Shown in pieces: positions 1-7,648 of a stretch of DNA of 13,568 bases. The notes below the pieces were generated by a model. That model saw only the letters and a list, made by a program, of their open reading frames with translations. It ran no database searches and was not told where the DNA came from. Source of the stretch: Geobacteraceae bacterium (lineage in GTDB: Bacteria; Desulfobacterota; Desulfuromonadia; Geobacterales; Geobacteraceae); NCBI GenBank assembly GCA_012797715.1, contig JAAZOO010000118.1:1-13568 (forward strand), given 5' to 3'. Position numbers and translations under genes: made by a program. Numbering within the stretch: the stretch's first letter is position 1; each line of letters opens with the position of its first letter.

Positions 1-945
1 CGTCAGGGCCTGGTAGCAGGCATAGTGGTAGGTCCCGATATATACCGGCGACGCGGGAATCATCACCGCCACCACCAGCAGCACCATGATGAACAGGGAC
101 GCCGTGACCGGAAGGGCGATGCCGAAGGAACGGAGCAGGAGGTCGATGGGCCAGACCGCCGCTGCCCAGATAACGGCCGATGACGCAACAAGACCCGACA
201 GGTTCCCGGGCCGTGACGAGAGGCGGACCCCGCCGATGAACGATCCGAGCAGCGGTATCGCCTTCGCCCCGAAGGCGGCGGGAAAGGGTTTCAGCAGGCG
301 CCCTGCCAGATGGATCGTGGCGGATGTCCTTCTTTTCAGGAGCACAAGAAAGCCGACAATCGCCAGGTAGGCGGCCGCAGTCACGTATCCGCCCGTCACC
401 AGGGCGGTCCTGACTCCCTCGCTCTCCCCGGGAAGGCGGAGGGTAAAGAGCGTCGCCATCAGGATGCAGAGAACGGCGCACCCGTCGAACAACCGGTCCA
501 GAACCAGGGAAGCGAGCACCGTCCCCTTGTCGATCCCCTCCCGCTCGCCGAGCACGTACACCCGCACCAGTTCACCGATCCGCGCCGGCAACAGGTTGTT
601 GGCCATGTAGCCGATGGACACGGCCGCGAACAGGTTGCCCATGGAGGTGTTCTTTTCCTCCGCCAGCAGCAGCTTCCAGCGGTATGCCCGCACATAGTAG
701 CTGAACAGGGTGGAGGCTACGGCCGGAACCAGAAAGAGGGCGTCCATGGACCGCAGCGCCGCCAGCAGTTTGGTGAAATCCATGGACCGGAACAGGAGCG
801 CCAGGAAGAAGAGGCTTATCCCCGTGCCGATCCAGAAGTGACGGGAGCGCCGGCTCCCCGGTTGCCGGGTATCGGCCGTGACATCCCCCTTCCGCGGCCC
901 GGCCGTCTCCCCCCCTCCGTTTGGTGCATCGACCCTATTCATCAT
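1..945 (-). CDS. Flippase-like integral membrane protein (lysylphosphatidylglycerol synthase TM region / UPF0104 family), 3' end outside the window
   Basis: The frame is open from an ATG at 945 to the left edge, giving 315 residues without a stop, so the C-terminus is missing. Residues 1-36 are hydrophilic and rich in Gly, Arg and Pro. Hydrophobic segments follow, beginning near residue 37. The family signature is clear: NNLLPARIGELVR at about 116-128 and LDRLFDG at about 149-155, matching the polytopic family related to the membrane part of MprF and to archaeal AglD-like proteins. Members are thought to move or modify lipid-linked molecules, but the substrate cannot be read from sequence. 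The catalytic lysyl-transferase domain of MprF is not seen in the visible part. The start ATGATG lies inside the last codons of ribF (11-nt overlap) without a good Shine-Dalgarno, which suggests translational coupling. The second ATG at 942 is an equally possible start. Confidence 0.85.
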   Translation of the reverse strand, partial: MMNRVDAPNGGGETAGPRKGDVTADTRQPGSRRSRHFWIGTGISLFFLALLFRSMDFTKLLAALRSMDALFLVPAVASTLFSYYVRAYRWKLLLAEEKNTSMGNLFAAVSIGYMANNLLPARIGELVRVYVLGEREGIDKGTVLASLVLDRLFDGCAVLCILMATLFTLRLPGESEGVRTALVTGGYVTAAAYLAIVGFLVLLKRRTSATIHLAGRLLKPFPAAFGAKAIPLLGSFIGGVRLSSRPGNLSGLVASSAVIWAAAVWPIDLLLRSFGIALPVTASLFIMVLLVVAVMIPASPVYIGTYHYACYQALT

Positions 946-1885
946 GACAGGTCGCGAGCGCGCAACCCCGCAATACCTCGCGGCAGCGCTCCACATCGCG
1001 GCGGATGGCTTCGGTAAGGGCATGGACGTCGGGAAACTCCCTCTCATCACGGATTCTGTCGATAAAATGGACGCGCAGTCTCCTGCCGTAGAGATCCCCG
1101 TCAAAATCCACGATATGGGCCTCGACAGTTACCTTCGACCCGTGAAAGGTGGGATTGTCGCCCACATTGCACGCGCCGTCCAAGACCCACCCGTCTCCCT
1201 CCACCTTGACCGCATAGACGCCCGGAAGCGGAAGGATTTCTTCCTCCACCCGGACATTGGCGGTGGGAAACCCTATGCCCCTTCCGCGGTGGAAGCCGTG
1301 AACGACCACCCCGCCGACGGAAAAATGACGCCCCAGCAGCTGTGCCACGCCCCGGACATCCCCGAGCGTGATCCTCTCCCGAATGGCGCTGCTGCTGAAT
1401 CCGGTCTCGCCGTCGCCTATCTGTTCGAGCATCTCCACGCCGAATCCAAGCTCCTCGCCCAGGCGGCGCAGAAGGCGCACATCCCCTTCCCGGTTCCGTC
1501 CAAACGCGTAATCATACCCGATGATGAGCCTCCGCATGGCGAGCCTGCCGGACAGGATCTCCCTCACGAACCGTTCCGCGGAAACGGCGGCGAACTCACG
1601 GGAAAAGGGGATAATGACGAGATACTCGATCCCCGATTCCCCGATGAGCCTCTCCTTTTCGGCATACGTGGTGATCAGACGGAAGTCGCGGTCGGGGGCG
1701 AGCACCTTCAGGGGGTGGGGAAAGAACGTCACCACCACCGAAACCCCGCCGGACTCCCGTGCGGCACGGCGCACCCTGCGGAAGATCTCCCGGTGCCCCA
1801 GGTGCACGCCGTCGAAGTTGCCGACGGTCACGACGGCTCCGGAGATACTGCCGGGAAGCTCTTCCACGTCTCTGTAAATAATCAT
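935..1885 (-). CDS. ribF: Bifunctional riboflavin kinase / FAD synthetase RibF
   Basis: RibF phosphorylates riboflavin to FMN and adenylylates FMN to FAD in the cytoplasm. With the start chosen here the protein has 316 residues, the usual length. The N-terminal nucleotidyltransferase domain shows GNFDGVHLGH (22-31), TFFPHP (53-58), GYDYAFGRNREG (123-134) and SSSAIR (164-169). The C-terminal kinase domain shows GIGFPTAN (203-210), DNPTFHG (243-249) and a later VEAHIVDFDGDLYG, which carries the expected catalytic Glu. The frame stays open upstream to 1927, but the extra 14 residues do not match the family N-terminus, whereas MIIYRDVEEL does, and the ATG at 1885 begins 1 nt after the tatC stop. 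The gene therefore appears co-transcribed with tatC and with the membrane-protein gene whose start it overlaps. A weak ribosome binding site fits coupling. Confidence 0.97.
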   Translation of the reverse strand: MIIYRDVEELPGSISGAVVTVGNFDGVHLGHREIFRRVRRAARESGGVSVVVTFFPHPLKVLAPDRDFRLITTYAEKERLIGESGIEYLVIIPFSREFAAVSAERFVREILSGRLAMRRLIIGYDYAFGRNREGDVRLLRRLGEELGFGVEMLEQIGDGETGFSSSAIRERITLGDVRGVAQLLGRHFSVGGVVVHGFHRGRGIGFPTANVRVEEEILPLPGVYAVKVEGDGWVLDGACNVGDNPTFHGSKVTVEAHIVDFDGDLYGRRLRVHFIDRIRDEREFPDVHALTEAIRRDVERCREVLRGCALATCHDE

Positions 1886-1886
1886 G

Positions 1887-2726
1887 TCAAGCCCGTGCGG
1901 CGGCATCCGCCGCCCTCTTCTTTCCAAATAAACAGGCCACCCACACGCTTACCTCGTACATGAGGTAGAGGGGAACCATCACAACGAACATAGTCACCAG
2001 GTCGGCGTGAAAGGCGGCGATGATTGCGCTCGCGAGAACCGCGTACTTCCTGTTGCGGGCCAGGAAGCTCCCGCTGACGAGGCCGAAGCGCGACAGGAGC
2101 AGGGTCACGACGGGCAGCTCGAAGATCAGGCCGAAGACCAGAATCAGGCGGAGGCAGAAGTTCACGTAGGCGCTGAGGCTGAACCAGCTCCGCAACCCCT
2201 CGCTTTCGTAGGAGAGGGAAAAGTTGATGATCACCGGCCAGATGACTACCAGGAAGAACAGCGCTCCAACGCAGAAGCTGACCGTCCCCGCGGAGACGAA
2301 CGGCACAGCCAGCCGCCTCTCCCGAGCCGTGAGTCCCGGAGCGACAAACCGCCACACCTGCAGGAACACGACCGGAAGCGCGATGACAAACCCCAGGATA
2401 AGCGCCACCTTGCACTGGACGAAAAACGCCTCCAGCGGGGCGTTGTAGTATAGATTGCGTTTTACGACGGAAACCTGATCCCCCTTTTCCGGGTCATAGC
2501 GGGCATACAGGGACGGATAGCGCTTCTTCATCTCCCCGTAGACACGCGTCTTCAGGTCGCTGAGATAGGTGCGCCCCGTCAGGGGGCGCTCGATGAACGA
2601 CAGGAACTGCCCGGAGATATTCCAGGCTATCCCCGTGCCGATGACAACCGCTCCAATGATGATGATGAGCCTCTTGCGCAGCTCGACCAGGTGCCCGATA
2701 AGCGGCAGAATCTTTTCATCATGCAT
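1887..2726 (-). CDS. tatC: Sec-independent protein translocase subunit TatC
   Basis: TatC is the inner-membrane receptor of the twin-arginine pathway, which exports folded proteins. The 279-residue protein begins with HLVELRKRL (about 12-20), the family signature on the cytoplasmic N-terminus, followed by the first membrane segment. The first cytoplasmic loop has the typical APGLTARERR, whose Glu matches the essential E103 of E. coli TatC. An Asp in FHADLVTMF sits where E. coli has the functional D211, and PLYLMYE follows it. Six membrane segments are expected. The first periplasmic loop is about 30 residues longer than in E. coli and highly charged (about residues 50-95). No tatA or tatB is in the window. 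The Shine-Dalgarno is GGGAGG, 10 nt before the ATG. It is slightly longer than the usual 240-260 residues, explained by the loop and a short Ala-rich tail. Confidence 0.95.
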   Translation of the reverse strand: MHDEKILPLIGHLVELRKRLIIIIGAVVIGTGIAWNISGQFLSFIERPLTGRTYLSDLKTRVYGEMKKRYPSLYARYDPEKGDQVSVVKRNLYYNAPLEAFFVQCKVALILGFVIALPVVFLQVWRFVAPGLTARERRLAVPFVSAGTVSFCVGALFFLVVIWPVIINFSLSYESEGLRSWFSLSAYVNFCLRLILVFGLIFELPVVTLLLSRFGLVSGSFLARNRKYAVLASAIIAAFHADLVTMFVVMVPLYLMYEVSVWVACLFGKKRAADAAARA

Positions 2727-2755
2727 AGTCGTGCCGCCTCCCGCAATTTCCTTTC

Positions 2756-2814
2756 CGGTATCCCGTCAGTATACCGAAAAACGTCAAACCTTAGCATAGC
2801 GCCGCACTGGTGCG
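2756..2814. other. Short dyads in the rnr-tatC gap
   Basis: The 97-nt gap between rnr and tatC carries two small inverted repeats: CGGTAT/ATACCG (2756-2761 and 2771-2776, 9-nt spacer) and CGCAC/GTGCG (2803-2807 and 2810-2814, 2-nt spacer). On the minus strand a TATACT (2773-2768) could act as a -10 box for tatC, but no good -35 lies 16-18 nt before it. These may be operator or processing sites or chance; there is no T-run to make either a classical terminator. Confidence 0.2.
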
Positions 2815-2823
2815 CAACCGCTT

Positions 2824-4875
2824 TCACCTCCTCCTGCCCGGCCGTCCCGGCCGCACCCCCTTCTTCCTGCCACGCTTCGGGACTCCCGGCCGAGGAAGGT
2901 GACGGCCCGGCCCCCCCCGCCCTTCCCTGACGGAAACCGCACGCCCCGCTTCGTCCTCCAGAGAGAGATCGATGCGCTTCTGTGCCCTGCTGACCCCGTC
3001 CACCCGCACCCGCACGCAATCGCCGATGCGGAAACGGCGGCCGCTCCGTTCGCCCAGAAGGGCATGCTCCTTCTCCAGGAGACGGTAGAAGTCATCCGGG
3101 AGCACCGTCAGGTGCACGAGCCCTTCCACCAGCAGTTCGGACAGCTCAACGAAAAAGCCGTAGGAGGCAACGCCGGTGATGAATCCGTCGAACACGTCAC
3201 CGACGCGGTCCTCCATATACTGAAGCCGCATCGTTTCCACAATCTCCCGCTCCGCATCCATGGCCGTGCGCTCCCGCTGGCTCGACTGCTCCGCGATCTC
3301 CGGCAGCCGTGCGGCAATTCTCTTGGCGTCCCGTTTCCTCAGACCGCCCCCCAGGGACTCCTTCAGGATGCGGTGCACCACCAGATCCGGGTAGCGGCGT
3401 ATGGGAGAGGTGAAATGGAGGTAGCAGGGAGAGGCAAGGCCGAAATGACCAATATTTTCAGCATCGTAGCGCGCTTGCCGCATGCAGCGCAGGAGAACCT
3501 GGTTCACCATCCTTTCCTCGGGCCTGCCGCTCACCTCCGCGAGCAGTCGCTGGAGCTCCCCCGGCGCAACACTCCCCCCGCCCATCCGGAAAGAGAGGCC
3601 CAGCGGCTTGATGAATTCCCGGAAATCCTTCAGTTTCTGCGGATCAGGCGGTTCATGAACGCGGTAGATGCAGGGGAGCTCCCGTTCCGTCAGAAAGGCA
3701 GCCACCGCCTCATTGGCGGCCAGCATGAATTCCTCGATGATACGGTGTGCCAGATTCCTCTCGGCCCTGCCGATGGATTCCGGCCTCCCCTGGAGATCCA
3801 GGACGATCTCCGGCTCCGGAAGGTCGAAGTCGATGCTCCCCCTCCGCCTCCTTTTTTCGGAAAGCCTCACGGCGAGCTCCTCCATGGTCCGCAGGCCGTC
3901 GAGCAGCCCGCGGTGGCGCGCCGTGGTCCCGGGGTTGCCGTCCTCCAGAATCTCCTTGACCTCGGTATAGGTCAGCCGCTCGTCGCTCCTGATGACGCTG
4001 AGGTAGAAACGGGTCTCCCCAGCCTCGCCCTCCTCGTCGAACAGCATCTCCGCCGTGAGCGCCAGCCGATCCACCCGCGGGTTCAGGGAGCAGATTCCGG
4101 TGGAAAGCTCTTCGGGGAGCATGGGAATGCAGCGGTCGGGGAAATAGACCGACGTTCCCCGGCTGAACGCCTCCCGGTCCAGGGGAGAACCCTCGGGCAC
4201 GTAGTGGGAGACGTCGGCGATGGAGACCAGGAGACGGATACGGTTTCCCTCCCTCCGCACCGACACGGCGTCGTCGAAGTCGCGGGCGCTCTCTCCGTCG
4301 ATGGTGACGGTCGTCTCGCCCCGCAGATCGACACGCCCTTCCCGATCCGCATCCGTCACGGCGGAAGAAAGGGAACGGGCGGCGGCGCGCACGTCGTCGG
4401 GAAAAAGAGGTGACAGGCCGTATTTCCGGATAATGATCAGGGTCTCCACGTCCGGGTCATCGGCCCGGCCCAGGACCTCTATCACCCGCGCCCGCGCCCC
4501 GCGCCCCGCCTCGGGGTAGCGGGTTATGGCAGCGACAACCACCTCCCCGCCGCGGGCATTCCCCCGATCCCCGGCAGAAACGGCAAATTCGCAGGTGATT
4601 CGCCGGTCATGGGGGAGGATGACCCCTCCGGCGCCGGCCGCCTCATACAGGCCCACTATGGTGGTGTACCCCCGCTCCAGGGTCTCGATGATCCTCCCCT
4701 CGCGCCTGCCGGAGCCCCGCTGCGCCGTGAGCTCCACCCTGACACGGTCCCCATGCATGGATTCCCGCAGATAGCGGGCCGGGATGAACACATCGTCGCC
4801 GCCCCCGTCGGGAGCCACGAACCCGTAGCCGTCCCGGTGGCAGGAAAGCTTTCCCGTCACTGTGGGTCGTTTCAT
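2824..4875 (-). CDS. rnr: Ribonuclease R (3'-5' exoribonuclease, RNB family)
   Basis: RNase R degrades structured RNA processively from the 3' end and takes part in RNA quality control. The 683-residue protein has, in order, a cold-shock domain (about 5-50, with DGYGFV), a second OB-fold, and the RNB catalytic domain. The metal-binding aspartates D193, D199, D201 and D202 (ARDFDDAV) have the same spacing as D272/D278/D280/D281 of E. coli. HFGLA and HFTSPIRRYPDL follow, then an S1 domain near 580-660 and a basic tail ending in GRRR. It is about 130 residues shorter than E. coli RNase R: the N-terminal helix-turn-helix region is absent and the Lys-rich tail is short. I chose the ATG at 4875 because GGGAG lies 5 nt before it. 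The ATG at 4878 is adjacent, and an upstream TTG at 4902 has no support. ettA lies 122 nt upstream on the same strand. Confidence 0.96.
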   Translation of the reverse strand: MKRPTVTGKLSCHRDGYGFVAPDGGGDDVFIPARYLRESMHGDRVRVELTAQRGSGRREGRIIETLERGYTTIVGLYEAAGAGGVILPHDRRITCEFAVSAGDRGNARGGEVVVAAITRYPEAGRGARARVIEVLGRADDPDVETLIIIRKYGLSPLFPDDVRAAARSLSSAVTDADREGRVDLRGETTVTIDGESARDFDDAVSVRREGNRIRLLVSIADVSHYVPEGSPLDREAFSRGTSVYFPDRCIPMLPEELSTGICSLNPRVDRLALTAEMLFDEEGEAGETRFYLSVIRSDERLTYTEVKEILEDGNPGTTARHRGLLDGLRTMEELAVRLSEKRRRRGSIDFDLPEPEIVLDLQGRPESIGRAERNLAHRIIEEFMLAANEAVAAFLTERELPCIYRVHEPPDPQKLKDFREFIKPLGLSFRMGGGSVAPGELQRLLAEVSGRPEERMVNQVLLRCMRQARYDAENIGHFGLASPCYLHFTSPIRRYPDLVVHRILKESLGGGLRKRDAKRIAARLPEIAEQSSQRERTAMDAEREIVETMRLQYMEDRVGDVFDGFITGVASYGFFVELSELLVEGLVHLTVLPDDFYRLLEKEHALLGERSGRRFRIGDCVRVRVDGVSRAQKRIDLSLEDEAGRAVSVREGRGGPGRHLPRPGVPKRGRKKGVRPGRPGRRR

Positions 4876-4912
4876 CATTTCTCCCTGATGTTGAAGAGGC
4901 AAAAGGTAACGT

Positions 4913-4980
4913 CCCCGTGGTACAGGGGGATGCGGGGGGGATTTTTTCCCGTGGGTCGAATCCCCCCTGTTTCAACGGGG
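4913..4980 (-). terminator. Long GC-rich hairpin between ettA and rnr; terminator or attenuator candidate
   Basis: CCCCGT (4913-4918) pairs with ACGGGG (4975-4980), and inside it ACAGGGGGAT (4922-4931) pairs with ATCCCCCCTGT (4960-4970) with one bulged base, about 16 bp in all. An alternative 9-bp stem, GGGGGGATT (4935-4943) with AATCCCCCC (4959-4967), uses the same right-hand strand, so the two folds exclude each other. Read in the direction of ettA and rnr, only a weak T-run (CCTTTTG) follows the large hairpin. It may be a poor intrinsic terminator, an attenuator, or a decayed intergenic repeat. Confidence 0.4.
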
Positions 4981-4997
4981 AGTGAGGCCGAAGGCCC

Positions 4998-6680
4998 TTA
5001 CCTGGTAAGCTGCCGGTACTTGATGCGGTGGGGCTGGTCCGCGGCAGCGCCGAGGCGTGCCCTGCGGTCCTCTTCGTATTCGGACCAGTTCCCCTCGAAC
5101 CAGACGGTTGTGCTGTCCCCCTCAAAGGCGAGGATGTGCGTGGCGATGCGGTCCAGGAACCAGCGGTCGTGGCTGATAACCACGGCGCACCCCCCGAAAT
5201 TCTCCAGGGCCTCTTCCAGGGCGCGCATGGTGTTCACATCCAGATCGTTGGTGGGTTCGTCCAGGAGCAGCACATTGGCCCCTTCCTTGAGCATGCGGGC
5301 CAGGTGAACCCGGTTGCGCTCTCCGCCGGAAAGCATGCCGACCTTTTTCTGCTGATCGGAGCCGGAGAAGTTGAAGCGGGCCGTGTACGCCCGGGAATTG
5401 ACCTGGCGATTGCCGAGCTGCAGGGTGTCCTGGCCGTCGGAGATCACCTCCCAGATAGTCTTCTCCGGATCGAGCGCATCGCGGCTCTGGTCCACGTAGG
5501 CCAGCTTCACGGTGTCGCCGACCCGGATGACGCCGCTGTCGTGCGTTTCCTGGCCGGTGATCATGCGGAACAGGGTGGTCTTGCCCGCTCCGTTGGGACC
5601 GATAACCCCCACGATGCCGCCGGGAGGCAGGGAAAAGGACATGCCCTCTACCAGGAGACGGTCTCCGTACCCCTTGCTCACCCCTTCCGCCTCCACCACC
5701 ACCTTGCCCAGCCGCGGCCCGGGCGGAATGTATATCTCCAGGTCCTTCGCCCTCTTTTCACCCTCCTGGACCAGCAGTTCCTCATAGGAGGTGATGCGCG
5801 CCTTTCCCTTGGCGTGGCGCCACTTGGGGGACATGCGAATCCACTCCAGCTCCCGCTGCAGGGTCTTGCGGCGCTCACTCTCGGATTTCTCTTCCCGCCG
5901 CAGGCGCTCTTCCTTCTGCTCCAGCCAGGAGGAGTAATTCCCCTTCCACGGGATCCCCTCCCCCCGGTCCAGTTCCAGAATCCAGCCGGCCACGTTGTCC
6001 AGGAAATACCGGTCGTGGGTCACGGCGATGATGGTACCGGGATAGCGCTGGAGGTGGTGCTCCAGCCATGCCACCGTTTCGGCGTCCAGATGGTTGGTGG
6101 GCTCGTCCAGGAGGAGGATGTCGGGCTGCTGGAGCAGGAGTCGGCACAGAGCCACCCGCCGCCTCTCGCCGCCGGAAAGTGTCGCGCACTTCGTCTCGGG
6201 GGGAGGGCAGCGCAGGGCGTCCATGGCCATCTCCAGGCGCGAGTCCAGGTCCCAGGCATTCAGGGCGTCCAGCTTTTCCTGCACCTCGGCCTGACGCTCG
6301 CACAGGGCGGCCATCTCGTCGTCGGACATGGGTTCGGCGAAACGCTCGTTGATGCGGTTGAACTCATTCATGAGATCGACCGTTCCCTGCACCCCTTCCT
6401 CCACGACCTCCCGCACCGTCTTGTCCGGGTCCAGGTGCGGCTCCTGCTCCAGGAAGCCGACCGTCATCCCGGCGGAAAGGATGGTCTTGCCGATGAAGTC
6501 CGTGTCCACCCCGGCCAGGATGCGGAGCAGGGAGCTCTTGCCCGAACCGTTGAGGCCCAGCACTCCTATCTTGGCGCCGTAGAAATAGGACAGGGAAATA
6601 TCCTTCAACACCTGCCGCTTGTCGTAAAACTTGCTCACTCCCATCATCGTGTAGATGACCTTCTTGTCGTCGATGCTCAT
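4998..6680 (-). CDS. ettA: Energy-dependent translational throttle protein EttA (ABC-F ATPase)
   Basis: EttA is a soluble ABC-F protein that binds the ribosomal E site and gates entry into elongation according to the ATP/ADP ratio. The 560-residue product is close to the 555 of E. coli. It has two ATPase domains: Walker A GLNGSGKS (42-49), signature LSGGERRRV near 168 and LLLDEPTNHLD near 190 in the first; Walker A GPNGAGKT near 360, signature LSGGERNRV near 450 and LLLDEPTNDLD near 470 in the second. Both Walker B motifs keep the catalytic Glu. The arm between Walker A and signature of the first domain and the charged linker between domains are present. The opening VIYTMMGVSKFYDKRQVLK and GAKIGVLGLNG are typical of EttA rather than Uup or YheS. 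A weak GGGGTG precedes the ATG. It is transcribed divergently from lgt. Confidence 0.97.
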   Translation of the reverse strand: MSIDDKKVIYTMMGVSKFYDKRQVLKDISLSYFYGAKIGVLGLNGSGKSSLLRILAGVDTDFIGKTILSAGMTVGFLEQEPHLDPDKTVREVVEEGVQGTVDLMNEFNRINERFAEPMSDDEMAALCERQAEVQEKLDALNAWDLDSRLEMAMDALRCPPPETKCATLSGGERRRVALCRLLLQQPDILLLDEPTNHLDAETVAWLEHHLQRYPGTIIAVTHDRYFLDNVAGWILELDRGEGIPWKGNYSSWLEQKEERLRREEKSESERRKTLQRELEWIRMSPKWRHAKGKARITSYEELLVQEGEKRAKDLEIYIPPGPRLGKVVVEAEGVSKGYGDRLLVEGMSFSLPPGGIVGVIGPNGAGKTTLFRMITGQETHDSGVIRVGDTVKLAYVDQSRDALDPEKTIWEVISDGQDTLQLGNRQVNSRAYTARFNFSGSDQQKKVGMLSGGERNRVHLARMLKEGANVLLLDEPTNDLDVNTMRALEEALENFGGCAVVISHDRWFLDRIATHILAFEGDSTTVWFEGNWSEYEEDRRARLGAAADQPHRIKYRQLTR

Positions 6681-6736
6681 TGTTCTTTCACCCCGTGCTG
6701 TATGATTGACCCGCGGCCCGGTTCCGGCCGCGCCGA

Positions 6737-6765
6737 TTGACTGCCCGGTCGTTTACTGGTATGTA
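6737..6765 (+). promoter_or_regulatory. Candidate sigma-70 promoter for lgt
   Basis: TTGACT (6737-6742, 5 of 6 matches to the -35 consensus) is followed after 17 nt by TATGTA (6760-6765, 3 of 6 matches). Transcription would start near 6772, giving a leader of about 20 nt before the lgt ATG at 6792. An AAGGA ribosome binding site (6780-6784) lies 7 nt before the ATG. The position and spacing fit well, but the -10 match is only moderate. Confidence 0.45.
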
Positions 6766-6791
6766 TAGGAAAAATTCCAAAGGAAATTCCC

Positions 6792-7580
6792 ATGCAATTC
6801 CCCCACATCGACCCGGTATTCCTGCGTATCGGACCCCTCCAGTTCCGCTGGTACGGTCTCATGTATATCATCGGTTTCGCCGCCGCCTATTTTCTGGCCC
6901 GCTCCGAAGTGAAACGGAAGAGCCTTTCCCTGACCACGGATGACATCTCTGACCTGATTTTCTATCTGGCGGTCGGCCTGATCCTGGGCGCCCGGCTCGG
7001 ATACGCCCTGTTGTACAACTTTTCCTTCTATTTTGCCAACCCCCTGAAGGTATTCGCGGTATGGGAAGGGGGAATGTCCTTCCACGGCGGCCTCGCCGGC
7101 ACCGCTATCGCGTCCTTCTGGTTTTCGCGCAGAAAAAAGATCGACTTCCTCCAGGTCGCCGACCTCATAACACCGGCCGCTCCCATCGGACTGGGGCTCG
7201 GCCGCCTGGGCAATTTTATCAACGGAGAGCTGTACGGCCGGGTCACCGATATGCCGTGGGGCATGGTCTTTCCCTACGCAGGCCCCCTTCCCCGCCATCC
7301 CTCCCAGCTCTACGAGGCGATTCTCGAGGGCCCGGTGCTGTTCTTCTTCATCCTGCTGACCCGCCGCTCCGGTGCGCCGGCAGGAATCGCCCTTTGGACC
7401 TTTCTCGCCCTGTACGGCCTGTTCCGCACGTTTGTGGAATTTTTCCGGGAGCCGGACCAGCAGGTGGGGTATCTCTTCGAGTTCTTTACCATGGGCCAGA
7501 TGCTGAGCATCCCGCTGTTTTTGTTCGGAACGGCCATGGTCATTCTCTGGTTCCGCAAGAAATCCGCCACAAAGCCGTAG
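6792..7580 (+). CDS. lgt: Phosphatidylglycerol-prolipoprotein diacylglyceryl transferase Lgt
   Basis: Lgt is an inner-membrane enzyme that moves diacylglycerol from phosphatidylglycerol to the lipobox cysteine of prolipoproteins, the first step of bacterial lipoprotein maturation. The 262-residue protein is hydrophobic with about seven membrane segments. It has the family signature GLGLGRLGNFINGELYGR (133-150), where R138 and N141 correspond to R143 and N146 of E. coli. H98 in MSFHGG corresponds to H103. RHPSQLYEA and the late FVEFFREPD are also typical. A clear AAAGGAAA site precedes the ATG, and a candidate promoter lies 27-55 nt upstream. It is divergent from ettA and convergent with the RsbW-like gene. 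Two lipoproteins, potential substrates, are encoded in the right part of the window. Confidence 0.98.
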   Translation: MQFPHIDPVFLRIGPLQFRWYGLMYIIGFAAAYFLARSEVKRKSLSLTTDDISDLIFYLAVGLILGARLGYALLYNFSFYFANPLKVFAVWEGGMSFHGGLAGTAIASFWFSRRKKIDFLQVADLITPAAPIGLGLGRLGNFINGELYGRVTDMPWGMVFPYAGPLPRHPSQLYEAILEGPVLFFFILLTRRSGAPAGIALWTFLALYGLFRTFVEFFREPDQQVGYLFEFFTMGQMLSIPLFLFGTAMVILWFRKKSATKP

Positions 7581-7600
7581 GGCCGGGTCCGCTCCGCCCC

Positions 7601-7648
7601 GGGCGCACCGTCCCCCCCCGCTCTTCCGGCAGTGCACGACGGGCGCCC
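7601..7648. terminator. GC-rich inverted repeat between convergent lgt and the RsbW-like gene
   Basis: GGGCGC-A-CCGTC (7601-7612) pairs with GACGG-GCGCCC (7638-7648), an 11-bp stem with one bulged A and a 25-nt loop. It fills most of the 67-nt gap between the lgt stop and the opposing stop codon, which it touches. Neither side has a T-run, so it is not a canonical intrinsic terminator. Its placement suggests a shared transcription-end or mRNA 3'-end structure. Confidence 0.35.

Noticed and set aside
1885..1927. Upstream extension of ribF by 14 residues
   Set aside because: The extension lies inside tatC and does not match RibF N-termini; the ATG at 1885 fits the family and the tatC stop.
2899..4413. 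504-codon plus-strand ORF opposite rnr
   Set aside because: It is antisense to a complete RNase R with all catalytic motifs; the translation is His/Pro/Arg-rich with no family match.
6762..6767. TATACA on the minus strand as a -10 box for ettA overlapping the lgt promoter
   Set aside because: No acceptable -35 hexamer lies 16-18 nt before it; the match is probably the complement of the lgt -10 region.
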